Source: Bacteroidota bacterium
GTDB lineage: Bacteria > Bacteroidota > Bacteroidia > Flavobacteriales > Weeksellaceae
Direction: 5' to 3'
Assembly: GCA_023460855.1 (NCBI GenBank)
Contig: JAEWOS010000020.1
Span: forward strand, 1 to 64,000
DNA: 64,000 nucleotides
Both the position numbers and the translations under genes were made by a program. Shown here in pieces: positions 1 to 8,493 of the stretch; position 1 is the first letter of the stretch; every line of letters starts with the position of its first letter. The notes beneath the pieces are model-generated. The model ran no database searches and was not told the DNA's origin. It saw nothing but the letters and a program-made list of their open reading frames with translations.

Positions 1-1
1 G

Positions 2-298
2 GTTGGTATTGCTTATGAAAACGACATTAATCTTGCAAAGAAAATTATTCTGGAAACCATGAATAAAAATCAGAAAGCGCTGCAGGACATTGACCGCGAA
101 CCTTTTGTACTTACGGATGAATTGGGGCTGAATTCTGTGAATATCAAAGTGTTTTTCTGGGTAGAAGCGGAAGATTACCGAAAAGATGCACTGATGATCC
201 GCAGTGAAATGATCGATGAGGTAAAAATTAAACTGCTTTCGAGCGGAATATCAATGCCTGCGAATGTTCAGGAACTGAAATGGTATAAGGAAGAATAA
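2..298 (+). CDS. MscS-type mechanosensitive channel, C-terminal part (cut by window edge)
   Basis: The reading frame is open at the left edge and begins VGIAYENDINLAKK, continuing to a TAA at 296-298, so only about the last 98 residues are present. The pattern (VGIAYENDINLA, then a helix with MNKNQKALQDI, then a beta-rich stretch NIKVFFWVEAEDY and a final helix) is that of the cytoplasmic C-terminal alpha/beta domain of small-conductance mechanosensitive channels, which release solutes on hypo-osmotic shock. No membrane segment is visible because the pore region lies outside the window. An internal ATG at 59 is not the start: the conserved beta strand lies before it. Family assignment is by pattern recognition and is fairly secure. 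Confidence 0.8.
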   Translation, partial: VGIAYENDINLAKKIILETMNKNQKALQDIDREPFVLTDELGLNSVNIKVFFWVEAEDYRKDALMIRSEMIDEVKIKLLSSGISMPANVQELKWYKEE

Positions 299-305
299 TA
301 CCTGT

Positions 306-734
306 TTAATTCAGAAAATTGCCGTTCAGATCGTAATTTCCTGAAAGATCGTTTTCAAGTTCAATTTCCTGTTTATCTTCATCGAGTTCCCATTCAATGA
401 TTTTTTTTCCGGGATAACGGCGTTCGACATCCGCGAGCAGATTCTTTTGAAAAAACTTCTTCGGAATTCCGTTCCTGTCTTCAATTTCAATAATTAGCAA
501 ATCCGCATTGAAGGTCAGCTCTCTTTTCTTCGGAAGTCTTACTTCGTATTCTTCTACGGCATTCTTTTCATAATCGGCCTCCACCTTCCTGATCTTAAGT
601 TCCGGATAGAACTCCCGCACAAAATCCCTGATTTCTGCAGGATATTCCGCAGCTTTCAGTTTTTTCGACTGTGAAAAAAACAGCGTTGGAAAAACGAGAA
701 GACAAAGTAAACAGAAAGGTTTGATAGCGGTCAT
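306..734 (-). CDS. secreted PepSY-like protein
   Basis: 142 residues with a clear signal peptide (FCLLCLLVFPTLFFSQ, cleavage probably after the SQ). The mature part has two related units of the type P-x-x-I-x-x-F-x-x-x-Y-P followed by YEV-x-L and F-x-A-D-L, matching the PepSY-like/DUF2874 fold of small periplasmic Bacteroidetes proteins. The second unit (DVERRYPGKKIIEWELDED) repeats the pattern. Binding partners are unknown for this fold. It ends tail-to-tail 7 bases from the MscS gene and lies downstream of the flavin monooxygenase-like gene on the same strand. The product is exported, and the function is not known. Confidence 0.65.
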   Translation of the reverse strand: MTAIKPFCLLCLLVFPTLFFSQSKKLKAAEYPAEIRDFVREFYPELKIRKVEADYEKNAVEEYEVRLPKKRELTFNADLLIIEIEDRNGIPKKFFQKNLLADVERRYPGKKIIEWELDEDKQEIELENDLSGNYDLNGNFLN

Positions 735-831
735 GGCGATTTGATATGATGTAAAAATAAGGTTTTTCCGGTTGATCGCCGAACTGGTAACGTTAATTAG
801 GAGTTTTTCTTAAGCAGGTTAAAATAGTGTC

Positions 832-1830
832 CTAGCTGATTCCGAACGCTTTCGCGAGCATTTCATATTCCCGCAATTTAAAATCCTGAGCAAAGGGAAT
901 CGTGCAGATCATCAGTTCATCAAAACCATGCAGGTCTTTTTCATGTTTCAGTTGCTGCACAACATCATTCAGTTCGCCGCGCATATGCCAGTTTTTATTC
1001 TGCTCAATAAAAAGTCTTTCAGGTTCACTTAAAGGATAAACGGCTGCTTCTTCAGGCGACATTCGTTCCACTTTTCTTCCGGTGTACAGATGCATTCTTG
1101 CGATGTCTGTGGAAAGCGCATTGAATTCCGCTTCTTCTTTGGTATCTGCAACTGTTACCAGGTAACAGGCAAGAACATTTGGCTCCTGATGAAAAGCGGA
1201 CGGCTTAAAATTTTCCCGGTACACATCGAAAATATCGCGGTCTATTTTCCCGGTAAAAAACTGCACATAGCCGTAAGCAGTTCCCATTTTTCCGGCTTCC
1301 ATCGCGCTGTTCCCGGTAGATCCAAGCATAAATATTTCCGGAAGTTCTACCCGGGAAGGAGCAGCAATAACATCGGTGTTATACGACAGATCTCCGTTTT
1401 CATCATTCATCAGATGCATTGTTTCACCGAGTTTCTGATATAAATCCTGAAATCGCGTGTCACGACCTTCCGATAAAGCGATGATGGATTTTCCGTCACC
1501 ACCCGGCGCTCTTCCCGCACCGAAATCAATTCTTCCCGGAGCGTAAGCAGATAATGTTTTGAAAGTTTCGGCCATTTTGTACGGAGCGTAATGCATCATC
1601 ATGGTTCCGCCTGATCCCAAACGGATTCTTTCGGTTTGTCCGGCTAGATGTGCAATAGAAATTTCTGGTGCTGAACTTGCAAATCCGTCGGTGTTGTGAT
1701 GCTCTGCAAACCAGAAACGGTGATAACCGAGCTGATCAGCTAATTTTACGGCATCACGCATATTTTCAAGTGCTTTTTGGTGTGTCTGTCCTTTTGAAAC
1801 GGGAGCTTGGTCCAGAATACTTACTTTCAT
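832..1830 (-). CDS. LLM-class flavin-dependent oxidoreductase
   Basis: 332 residues, the usual length for a single-domain luciferase-like (alpha/beta)8 flavin enzyme. It opens with MKVSILDQAPVSKG, followed by the family-typical RFWFAEHH at about residue 38-45 and by RIRLGSGGTMMMHYAPYKMAE and GRIDFGAGRAPGG, the segments that shape the FMN/F420 pocket in this superfamily. The C-terminal HGFDELMICTIPF strand also fits. Such proteins are cytosolic and use reduced flavin on diverse small substrates. Sequence alone does not give the substrate. It shares strand and near spacing with DUF6496 upstream and the PepSY-like gene downstream, but gaps near 90 bases make an operon only possible. Confidence 0.85.
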   Translation of the reverse strand: MKVSILDQAPVSKGQTHQKALENMRDAVKLADQLGYHRFWFAEHHNTDGFASSAPEISIAHLAGQTERIRLGSGGTMMMHYAPYKMAETFKTLSAYAPGRIDFGAGRAPGGDGKSIIALSEGRDTRFQDLYQKLGETMHLMNDENGDLSYNTDVIAAPSRVELPEIFMLGSTGNSAMEAGKMGTAYGYVQFFTGKIDRDIFDVYRENFKPSAFHQEPNVLACYLVTVADTKEEAEFNALSTDIARMHLYTGRKVERMSPEEAAVYPLSEPERLFIEQNKNWHMRGELNDVVQQLKHEKDLHGFDELMICTIPFAQDFKLREYEMLAKAFGIS

Positions 1831-1915
1831 TTATTGTAAATCATAAAAATCCGGAAACATGATGGTGATAATGTTCCGGGAATGTTAAAAAATAGGGTTG
1901 GGATAAAAGTTACGA

Positions 1916-2122
1916 TTATTTTTTCTTCTTTTCGCTCTTCTTATCCTGCTTTTTGGGAACTTTCAGGCCTTCCTGCTCCGCTTCGGAAATACCGATGGCA
2001 ATTGCCTGCTTCCGGTCAGTCACTTTGTCTCCGGAAGAAGATTTCAGGGTCCCTTCCTTAAATTCATGCATAACTTCACCGATTTTTTCCTGTGCTGCCT
2101 TTGAATATTTTTTTGTTGCCAT
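1916..2122 (-). CDS. DUF6496 family small basic protein
   Basis: 68 residues, highly charged, ending in a lysine-rich tail (KKQDKKSEKKKK). The core KIGEVMHEFKEGTLKSSSG followed by KVTDRKQAIAIGISEAEQEG is the signature of the DUF6496 family, small proteins common in soil and water bacteria. A helix-turn-helix-like pair of helices and a basic tail suggest nucleic-acid binding, but the family has no proven function. Start is the ATG giving MATKKYSKAAQEKI. It stands alone with 85 bases to the next gene on the same strand. Confidence 0.75.
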   Translation of the reverse strand: MATKKYSKAAQEKIGEVMHEFKEGTLKSSSGDKVTDRKQAIAIGISEAEQEGLKVPKKQDKKSEKKKK

Positions 2123-2210
2123 TGCTTTCTTTTTATTGATCAGAATTCTTCAATAAAACTGCCAGCTGAGGTTTAACCGCAGAATGCTGTAACACAAAGG
2201 CTAAATTTTA

Positions 2211-2218
2211 TATATTTG
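2211..2218 (+). promoter_or_regulatory. -7 promoter element (TATATTTG) of the DPP IV-like gene
   Basis: TATATTTG matches the Bacteroidetes TAnnTTTG -7 box exactly and lies 19 bases before the ATG at 2238. No TTG at the ideal upstream spacing is obvious, so only the -7 box is claimed. Confidence 0.5.
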
Positions 2219-2237
2219 AAACTTATCAATTTTTAGA

Positions 2238-4364
2238 ATGAGAAAAATAATTATCGCCGCAGCATTGTTTGTGTGCACTGCCTCGTTTTCGCAGGAAATA
2301 ACTTTAGATAAAATCTATTCCGGTTATTATCGCGGAAAAGGTATTGCAGGCATTTCATCGCTGCAGAGCGGCGAAAGCTATGCCGTTCTGGAACCTGCAG
2401 GAATTGTAAAATACTCCTACAAAAATACCGGGAAAGAAGGCGTTCTGGTAGAAGGCAAATTCCAGGGTTACACATTTTCAGATGACGAATCTAAAGTGAT
2501 GCTTACCAAAGAATCACAACCGGTTTACAGGCATTCATATCTGGGAAAATTTGAAGTCCGCGATTTAAATTCCGGTAAAACGGTGATGCTCCACGAAGGA
2601 AATTATGTTCAGGAACCACGTTTTTCTCCCGATGCTACAAAAGTGGCTTATGTGGCTGATAACAACCTGTTTTTCCAGGACCTTTCCAGTGGAAAAATTA
2701 CACAGATTACAACCGATGGTAAGAAAAATGAAATCCTGAACGGACTGGCAGACTGGGTTTATGAGGAGGAATTTGCACATGCAAGACTGTTTGAATGGAC
2801 GAAAAATTCTGATGCGATCGTTTTTGTACGTTCTGATGAATCAGCAGTTCGCGAGGTGAATCTGCCTATCTACGATAAACAGCTTTATCCATCTGAGATG
2901 AAGTTTAAATATCCAAAAGCCGGCGAAACTAATTCTACAGTCAGCGTGCATTTATACAGACTCGATACCGGCGGAACGAGCAGGCTGAATCTTTCCGGTT
3001 TTAAAAATTATTACATTCCAAATGTCATTCAGACAGAAGGCAACGATGAAATGATCCTGCTTACTTCCGAGCGTACACAAAACGCAACCGATGTGCTGAA
3101 AGTGAATACCAGAACAGGAAATGTTTCGAAACTGTTTACGGAAACTGACGAAAAATGGATTGATACCGACAATCCAACGATGGAATTTCTGCCGGATAAT
3201 TCCTTTATCTGGGCAAGCGAACGCGATGGGTTCCGTCATTTGTACCACTATGACAAAAACGGAAAACTGAAAAGACAAATAACAAAAGGAAACTGGGAAG
3301 TAACTGATTATTACGGTTATAACCCTAAAAGCAAAGAAGTGTATGTGCAGACTACCCAGAACGGCAGCATCAACAAAGTGGTCTCTAAATTCAATATTTC
3401 CAACGGAAAATCGCAACTGATTTCAGCTCCGGAAGGTAACAATTCCGCTAATTTCAGTAAGAATTATCAGTATTTTATTGAAACATCGTCCACTGCTGAA
3501 AAACCGTATACATTTACGCTCAAAAACAGTTCCGGCAAAGCTGCAAAAGAACTTCAGAACAACAACGAGCTGCTGCAGAAACTGAAAGCAGATAACTGGG
3601 TTGCAAAGGAATTTTTCACGGTTCCGAATGAAGCCGGAGATCAGATGAATGCGTGGATTATGAAACCTAAAAACTTCGATCCGAATAAGAAATACCCGCT
3701 GCTGATGTTTCAGTATTCCGGGCCTGGTTCACAGCAGGTGTCCAATTCCTGGGACGGCGGAAACGGAATCTGGTTCAACCATCTCGTTCAGCAGGGATAT
3801 ATCGTTGCCTGTGTTGACGGAAGAGGAACCGGTTATCGTGGAACCGAATATAAGAAAGTTACCTACATGAATCTCGGCAAATATGAAATCGAGGATCAGA
3901 TTGCTGCTGCGAAATGGTTTGGAAAACAGACGTACATTGACAAAGACAGAATCGGAATTTTTGGCTGGAGTTTTGGCGGATATATGGCGAGCCTTGCGCT
4001 TACGAAAGGTGCAGATGTTTTCAAAACGGGAATAGCTGTTGCACCGGTAACAAACTGGCGTTATTATGACACTGTTTATACGGAAAGGTTTCTTCGCACG
4101 CCGCAGGAAAATCCCGATGGCTACGATCAGAACTCACCTACAACTTTTGCAAACCTGATGAAAGGGAATTTCCTGTTGGTCCACGGAACTGCGGACGATA
4201 ACGTGCATGTGCAGAATTCGATGGAATTTGCAGAAGCTTTGATTCAAAATAAGAAACAGTTTGAATACATGCTCTATCCGGATAAAAATCATGGTATTTT
4301 TGGAGGACAGACCAGGTTTCAGCTCTACCGTAAAATGACTGATTTCCTGCTGGAAAAACTTTAA
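2238..4364 (+). CDS. S9 family peptidase, dipeptidyl peptidase IV type
   Basis: 708 residues with a signal peptide (MRKIIIAAALFVCTASFSQ), so a periplasmic or exported enzyme that removes Xaa-Pro (or Xaa-Ala) dipeptides from N termini. Residues about 30-480 form the beta-propeller. It carries DWVYEEEF at 172-179, whose glutamates hold the substrate amino group in DPP IV. The C-terminal alpha/beta hydrolase has the nucleophile in GWSFGGY (Ser578), Asp653 in HGTADDNVH and His685 in DKNHGIFGG, giving a complete triad. Length is usual for bacterial DPP IV. It is monocistronic: a -7 box lies upstream and a strong two-way terminator downstream. A role in peptide feeding fits the two POT transporters in this window, but that link is inference. 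Confidence 0.93.
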   Translation: MRKIIIAAALFVCTASFSQEITLDKIYSGYYRGKGIAGISSLQSGESYAVLEPAGIVKYSYKNTGKEGVLVEGKFQGYTFSDDESKVMLTKESQPVYRHSYLGKFEVRDLNSGKTVMLHEGNYVQEPRFSPDATKVAYVADNNLFFQDLSSGKITQITTDGKKNEILNGLADWVYEEEFAHARLFEWTKNSDAIVFVRSDESAVREVNLPIYDKQLYPSEMKFKYPKAGETNSTVSVHLYRLDTGGTSRLNLSGFKNYYIPNVIQTEGNDEMILLTSERTQNATDVLKVNTRTGNVSKLFTETDEKWIDTDNPTMEFLPDNSFIWASERDGFRHLYHYDKNGKLKRQITKGNWEVTDYYGYNPKSKEVYVQTTQNGSINKVVSKFNISNGKSQLISAPEGNNSANFSKNYQYFIETSSTAEKPYTFTLKNSSGKAAKELQNNNELLQKLKADNWVAKEFFTVPNEAGDQMNAWIMKPKNFDPNKKYPLLMFQYSGPGSQQVSNSWDGGNGIWFNHLVQQGYIVACVDGRGTGYRGTEYKKVTYMNLGKYEIEDQIAAAKWFGKQTYIDKDRIGIFGWSFGGYMASLALTKGADVFKTGIAVAPVTNWRYYDTVYTERFLRTPQENPDGYDQNSPTTFANLMKGNFLLVHGTADDNVHVQNSMEFAEALIQNKKQFEYMLYPDKNHGIFGGQTRFQLYRKMTDFLLEKL

Positions 4365-4386
4365 TCTTTAAAAGATACAAATAAAG

Positions 4387-4414
4387 AAGCCATTGCAAAT
4401 CTGCAATGGCTTTT
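4387..4414. terminator. bidirectional rho-independent terminator
   Basis: Perfect 11-bp stem AAGCCATTGCA / TGCAATGGCTT with loop AATC at 4387-4412, followed by TTTT on the plus strand and A-rich sequence on the other side. It sits between the convergent DPP IV-like gene (+) and the small membrane protein gene (-), so it can end both transcripts. Confidence 0.85.
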
Positions 4415-4435
4415 GTAATAAATTGTGATTTGGTG

Positions 4436-4672
4436 TTAAGCTCTGTTGTTTCCTCCTCTTGCTACCAAAGCAATAATTAGAATAAGAACCAGTGCGCCGA
4501 TTACCCAAACCAATGGATTGGACATCCAGTCGCCGCCTGCTGCAGCACCGCCTTTATCCAGATCTACATCTACTTTAAGATCTGCAGGTGCGTCCTGAGC
4601 AAATGCCATTGCAGAAGCAAACAGTGAAAACAGAAAAAACTGTGCGCGGGAAATTGCATTAAATTTTGTCAT
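4436..4672 (-). CDS. small exported single-pass membrane protein
   Basis: 78 residues. A signal-peptide-like N terminus (FFLFSLFASAMAFAQ) is followed by a short acidic/glycine segment (DLKVDVDLDKGGAAAGGDW) and a strong membrane helix (PLVWVIGALVLILIIALVA) ending in a basic RGGNNRA tail. No enzyme motif. It lies 19 bases downstream of a 51-residue lmo0937-family gene on the same strand, so the two probably form a bicistron of tiny membrane proteins. Function is unknown; an envelope-stress role is only a guess. Confidence 0.7.
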   Translation of the reverse strand: MTKFNAISRAQFFLFSLFASAMAFAQDAPADLKVDVDLDKGGAAAGGDWMSNPLVWVIGALVLILIIALVARGGNNRA

Positions 4673-4691
4673 AGTTTAATATTTTAGGGTG

Positions 4692-4847
4692 TTAAAGTGA
4701 ATCGTCTTTTAGAATTTTGATGAGAAGTACTATTACGGCAAACAGAAAGGTCAGGTGAAAAGCACCGCCGATGTTAAAAATGAGGTATCCTATACACCAA
4801 CCAATAAATAAAATTGCAGCAAATATGTAATAAATCAAACCCCGCAT
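4692..4847 (-). CDS. lmo0937-family small membrane protein
   Basis: 51 residues (MRGLIYYIFAAILFIGWCIG at the start, then a second hydrophobic helix HLTFLFAVIVLLIKIL). Two membrane helices joined by a short glycine-containing turn, a MRG start and a short charged end are characteristic of the lmo0937 family of tiny membrane proteins, found widely and of unknown function. ATG is at 4847 (reverse strand), TAA at 4692-4694. It precedes the 78-residue membrane protein by 19 bases. Confidence 0.65.
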   Translation of the reverse strand: MRGLIYYIFAAILFIGWCIGYLIFNIGGAFHLTFLFAVIVLLIKILKDDSL

Positions 4848-5067
4848 TTTTAAAACTCTGTCCACAGTAGAGATCGTTTTAGTTCAGATAAAAACTTTAT
4901 ATTTTGAAAGCGGAACAAATTATTTAAATCGATTTTGGATGTTCACTTCAAAAAATCCATCTGTAAGCCTTCTGCAGCTAATTATGCATACCGCAACAGA
5001 TTATGCCACAAATTTCGATTTTAGGGCATTAGACAGCATTATAAAATTCTTTGGGATCTTTTCAGAA

Positions 5068-7293
5068 TTATTTCTGAAGCGTTTCTGGCAGCAGCACGGT
5101 AAATGTAGCACCCTGTCCCGGAGTGCTTTCCGCATAGATGAAACCCTGATGGTTTTCCACGATTTTCTTGCAGATCGCAAGCCCGATTCCCGTACCCTCA
5201 TATTCCAGCCTGCCATGAAGACGGTTGAATAGTTCAAAAATGCGTTCTGCATACTGGTTTTCGAAACCGATACCATTGTCTTTAAACTCGAACTTAAAGA
5301 AATCTCCCGTTGTTCCTTTTGGCAGCCTGCTTTCGTGGGTAGCAGAAACTCTTTTACAAACCACAGAAATTTTCACCTTCTGTTCCGGAGCGGAATATTT
5401 CAGGGAATTGCTGATGAGGTTGGTAAACATCTGCTGAATCTGAAAAGGAACCACCTTCAGTGAGGGAAGTCTGTCAACAGTTATTTCTGCATTTTTTTCC
5501 TCGATTTTGGCGTGCAGTTCGTCCAGTGAATTGTGTACAAGATCATTCAGATCTGTAATTTCGAAAGTCTGTTCGGTACGCGTCGTGCGAGAAAACTGCA
5601 GCAGATCGTTGATGAGTTTTCTCATTCTGCCGGCAGATAAATGAATCCGCTCTATGTACTGTTTTCCGCTTTCAGAAAGCCGCTCAGAATCCTTGTCGAC
5701 AAGCCGCGAAATGAACGTTTCGATTTTTCGTAATGGCTCCTGTAAATCATGGCTGGCAACATAGTTGAAAGCCTGAAGTTCTTTGTTATTGCCTTCCAGA
5801 ATTCTGTTGTGTTCAAGCAGTTGCTCTTCCGCCTGCACATATTCGGTAACATCGGTGATGATTATCAGCATATAATGGCTGTTTTCATCTTCAGCGGTAA
5901 TGAATTTGCTGTTTGCAGAAAACCATCTCTCAGGACGGTGCTCTTCAACAATTCGGAATGTAAACGGATCAGCCTTTCTCGTGTCCCGTATCTGTCTTAT
6001 TTTGTTGCGGAGCAAAGCCTGATCTTCGCCCTTTGTTTTTGCCAGAAACTGTTCCAGTTCGGTGGTTCGTGTGGTTTTTTCAATATTAAACAGACGGTAC
6101 AGATTTTCAGAAAAGTGCATCTGGTCGTCATACGGAAACCACTGTACGGTCCCGAATTCACCAATTTTTTCCGCTTCCTGGGAAGTTTCATTCGTGATAC
6201 TGAGCACGCGGTTTTTTTCTGTTAGCATCCAGTTTATTCCTTCGAGTTTCAGCTGGTCTTCAATTTCCCGCGTAACATCGGTCGTTATGCCGAGTATAAT
6301 CGTTTGCCCGGAACTGTTCTGCATTGATTTACCCATTACCTGAAAATGTGCCTGCGAACCGTCTTTTCTGATAACACGGTAGCGGAAGGATTCCATGTTG
6401 CCGTGCGCGAGCATCGTCTTCGACTTACGGTTAACCACTTCCAGATCTTCCGGATGAACGTGCTTCATGAAATTATCGTAGGTAGCCTCAAATTCCTGTG
6501 GCTTATAACCGAGCAAACGGTATTCGTTATCGGAAAATTTGAACGTATCGTCTTCCGAATCATAAGTCCAGATTCCGTATTCGCCCACTTTCTCTGCGAG
6601 TTTGGAAGTGTCTACAGCCAGCATCAGTTCGTTGTTGATGCGGCGCTGATTTTTTACATCTCTGTTTATTTTGAAGAAAGCGAAAACGAGAAGGCCTAAG
6701 GAAAACAGCGAAATAACAAACAGATAAATCGGTGTGGACTGCTGCCTGAAAAGTAGTTCGTCCTTCCTTTGCGTAATCAGATACTGCTCCGTACTCATCA
6801 TCAGATCGATCTGATCGCGGATACTCGACATTACATTTTTGCCTGCGAGAAGCGCAGTAGTATTCGGTAAAGTGCCGGTTTCAAAGTCAGTTCGTGAACT
6901 GTTTAATGTTTGCGCAACCAGTTTCTGATGGTAGCCGGCCATCATTTCCAGACTTTTCAGATGTTCGGTCTGCTCTTCGTGCTCGCCGACCAGCGTATTC
7001 AGGCTTTTAAAAAGGTTTTCATTATTTTTTCTCCGCTCTTCGATGGTTTGCAGGGATTCCTGTTTCCGGTTAAGAATAAAGTTGCGTCTTTCGGTCTCTA
7101 TATCTTTAAGGTTGGAATAAACGTTCAGAAGACGCAGGGAAACTTCGTACGAATGTGTCATACCGTCCGAACTGGAGGACTGCTTCTCCAGATGTTTGTA
7201 GGTGAGCGCCATCAGGAAAAAAATGAGCGCCGCTGCTACAACAAAAATGACCGACAGCCAAAATGATGATTTGTCGAAGATCCGTTTTTTCAT
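5068..7293 (-). CDS. CHASE3-PAS hybrid sensor histidine kinase
   Basis: 741 residues. Order: membrane helix about 12-30, an extracytoplasmic all-helical CHASE3-type sensor to about residue 185 (dense in Glu, Gln and Leu, with a MSTEQYLITQRKDEL segment), a second membrane helix about 189-209, two PAS/PAC units about 220-340 and 365-480 (each closing in an I-x-G/I-I-TDVT strand), then HisKA with the phospho-acceptor His515 in ASHDLQEPLRK, and HATPase_c with the N box (FTNLISNSLKYS), DNGIGF and GTGIGLAICKKIVE. There is no receiver domain, so the partner is probably the response regulator 12 bases upstream. It autophosphorylates on a signal sensed outside or by PAS. It is the third gene of an apparent minus-strand operon with an AraC-type gene and the response regulator. 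The ligand cannot be inferred. Confidence 0.92.
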   Translation of the reverse strand: MKKRIFDKSSFWLSVIFVVAAALIFFLMALTYKHLEKQSSSSDGMTHSYEVSLRLLNVYSNLKDIETERRNFILNRKQESLQTIEERRKNNENLFKSLNTLVGEHEEQTEHLKSLEMMAGYHQKLVAQTLNSSRTDFETGTLPNTTALLAGKNVMSSIRDQIDLMMSTEQYLITQRKDELLFRQQSTPIYLFVISLFSLGLLVFAFFKINRDVKNQRRINNELMLAVDTSKLAEKVGEYGIWTYDSEDDTFKFSDNEYRLLGYKPQEFEATYDNFMKHVHPEDLEVVNRKSKTMLAHGNMESFRYRVIRKDGSQAHFQVMGKSMQNSSGQTIILGITTDVTREIEDQLKLEGINWMLTEKNRVLSITNETSQEAEKIGEFGTVQWFPYDDQMHFSENLYRLFNIEKTTRTTELEQFLAKTKGEDQALLRNKIRQIRDTRKADPFTFRIVEEHRPERWFSANSKFITAEDENSHYMLIIITDVTEYVQAEEQLLEHNRILEGNNKELQAFNYVASHDLQEPLRKIETFISRLVDKDSERLSESGKQYIERIHLSAGRMRKLINDLLQFSRTTRTEQTFEITDLNDLVHNSLDELHAKIEEKNAEITVDRLPSLKVVPFQIQQMFTNLISNSLKYSAPEQKVKISVVCKRVSATHESRLPKGTTGDFFKFEFKDNGIGFENQYAERIFELFNRLHGRLEYEGTGIGLAICKKIVENHQGFIYAESTPGQGATFTVLLPETLQK

Positions 7294-7305
7294 TCCTTTT
7301 TCCGG

Positions 7306-7752
7306 CTACATTCTTAGCAGGAAATTATCCTTATTCAGTCCGGATGTCTGGTATTGCCAGTTGATCGTTACCACATCCGAAAGCACTTTCTTCAGCGCAC
7401 TGAATTCGTTTGGTTTTTTTATGTAAATATTGGCTCCGCTTACAAAAGTTTCCTCGATATGTTCTTCGGAACTGGAAGTGGAGTAGATGGCGATTGCGAT
7501 GTTGCTGAATTTCGGGTTTGCCTTGATTTCATGCAGACATTCGATGCCGTTTTTCTTGGGCATATTTAAATCTAGAAAAAGGATTTCCGGCAGAATGGCA
7601 TCTTCGCTGTTCAGATAATCCATCAGATCAGCACCGTCTTTATACGTATTTACTTTCGTGTTTATTTTCAGTTCTTCGAAAGCATCAGTAAAAAGCATTC
7701 TGTCGTCTTCATCATCATCTGCAAGTACGATATGCATGTATTCTTTGTTCAT
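7306..7752 (-). CDS. single-domain response regulator (REC only)
   Basis: 148 residues forming one CheY-like receiver domain. Acidic pocket ADDDEDD at 11-17, phospho-acceptor Asp61 in LFLDLNMP, the switch serine/threonine in IYSTSSS and the conserved lysine in IKKPNEF. There is no output domain, so it acts by protein-protein contact, like CheY or the Rcp1 type that pairs with phytochrome/PAS kinases. It lies between the AraC-type gene (24 bases away) and the CHASE3 kinase (12 bases away), and cotranscription is likely. Partnership with the kinase is inferred from position. Confidence 0.9.
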   Translation of the reverse strand: MNKEYMHIVLADDDEDDRMLFTDAFEELKINTKVNTYKDGADLMDYLNSEDAILPEILFLDLNMPKKNGIECLHEIKANPKFSNIAIAIYSTSSSEEHIEETFVSGANIYIKKPNEFSALKKVLSDVVTINWQYQTSGLNKDNFLLRM

Positions 7753-7776
7753 AATCAGGATAAATTTTTATGGGTA

Positions 7777-8334
7777 TTATTTTTTGTTTGCGATATCTCG
7801 GCGCTTGGCAATGATCTTCTGAAACTGCGATGGCGTAATGCCGGTGGTATTCTTAAACTGCGTACTGAGATGCGCAACGCTGGAATAACTTAAACGGTAG
7901 GCAATTTCTGTAAGGGTGAGTTTGTCGTTGACAATCAGCTGCTTGCAGTGCTCAATTTTTTGCAGAATAATAAAATTCTCAATTGAGGTGTAGGTTACTT
8001 CCGAAAATAAGTTGGACAGGTAACCGTAGCTGTGGTTCAGTTTTTCTGCCAGATAAACAGAAGCTTTTACATTCACGGTTTTTTCCGAAAAAACCATATC
8101 GATAATCGCATCCTTTATTTTCTGTACGAGTGCTGTTTTTTGATTTTCGATAATTTCGATTCCGTATTCCTTCAGGTCTTCGCCAATCGCTTTGATTTCG
8201 CTTTCCTGAATCTGGTCGAGAAATTCTACTTCACCAAAACTCAATATTCTGTATTTCACATTCTTGGCAGCGAGCTGCTCGTCCAGTACTTTTCTACCGA
8301 TGGTATTAAAGTCAAATTTTAAGTAGACTTTCAT
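7777..8334 (-). CDS. AraC-type helix-turn-helix regulator
   Basis: 185 residues. The C-terminal half (about 85-180) is an AraC double HTH: first motif VYLAEKLNHSYGYLSNLFSE, second LTLTEIAYRLSYSSVAHLS followed by QFKNTTGITPSQFQ, the usual AraC signature. The N-terminal about 75 residues are not a cupin but a short alpha/beta segment (MKVYLKFDFNTIGRKVLDEQL) typical of a common Bacteroidetes subfamily. It is the first gene of the set with the response regulator and histidine kinase, so it may be the output or a parallel regulator. Targets are unknown. Confidence 0.85.
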   Translation of the reverse strand: MKVYLKFDFNTIGRKVLDEQLAAKNVKYRILSFGEVEFLDQIQESEIKAIGEDLKEYGIEIIENQKTALVQKIKDAIIDMVFSEKTVNVKASVYLAEKLNHSYGYLSNLFSEVTYTSIENFIILQKIEHCKQLIVNDKLTLTEIAYRLSYSSVAHLSTQFKNTTGITPSQFQKIIAKRRDIANKK

Positions 8335-8416
8335 TCACAAATTATAAAAACTATGCTAAAGTATGAAAATTTAATAAGATTTCACAGATATGGCTGCATG
8401 AGCAATGGTTTGAGGC

Positions 8417-8450
8417 AAAAAAAATTCCTGTAAAAAAATTACAGGAATTT
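8417..8450 (-). terminator. rho-independent terminator of the 87-residue gene
   Basis: Perfect 12-bp stem AAATTCCTGTAA / TTACAGGAATTT (8422-8433 and 8439-8450) with a 5-base loop. The A-run at 8417-8424 reads as a T-tract on the minus strand, so it ends transcription coming from the gene at 8494-8757. Confidence 0.85.
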
Positions 8451-8493
8451 GCACAAATGATAAAAATATAATGATGAAAAAAATTGTTCTCGT

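Noticed and set aside
2952..3416. 154-residue frame opposite the DPP IV-like gene
   Set aside because: Antisense to a clearly conserved propeller region; no start signal or recognisable domain.
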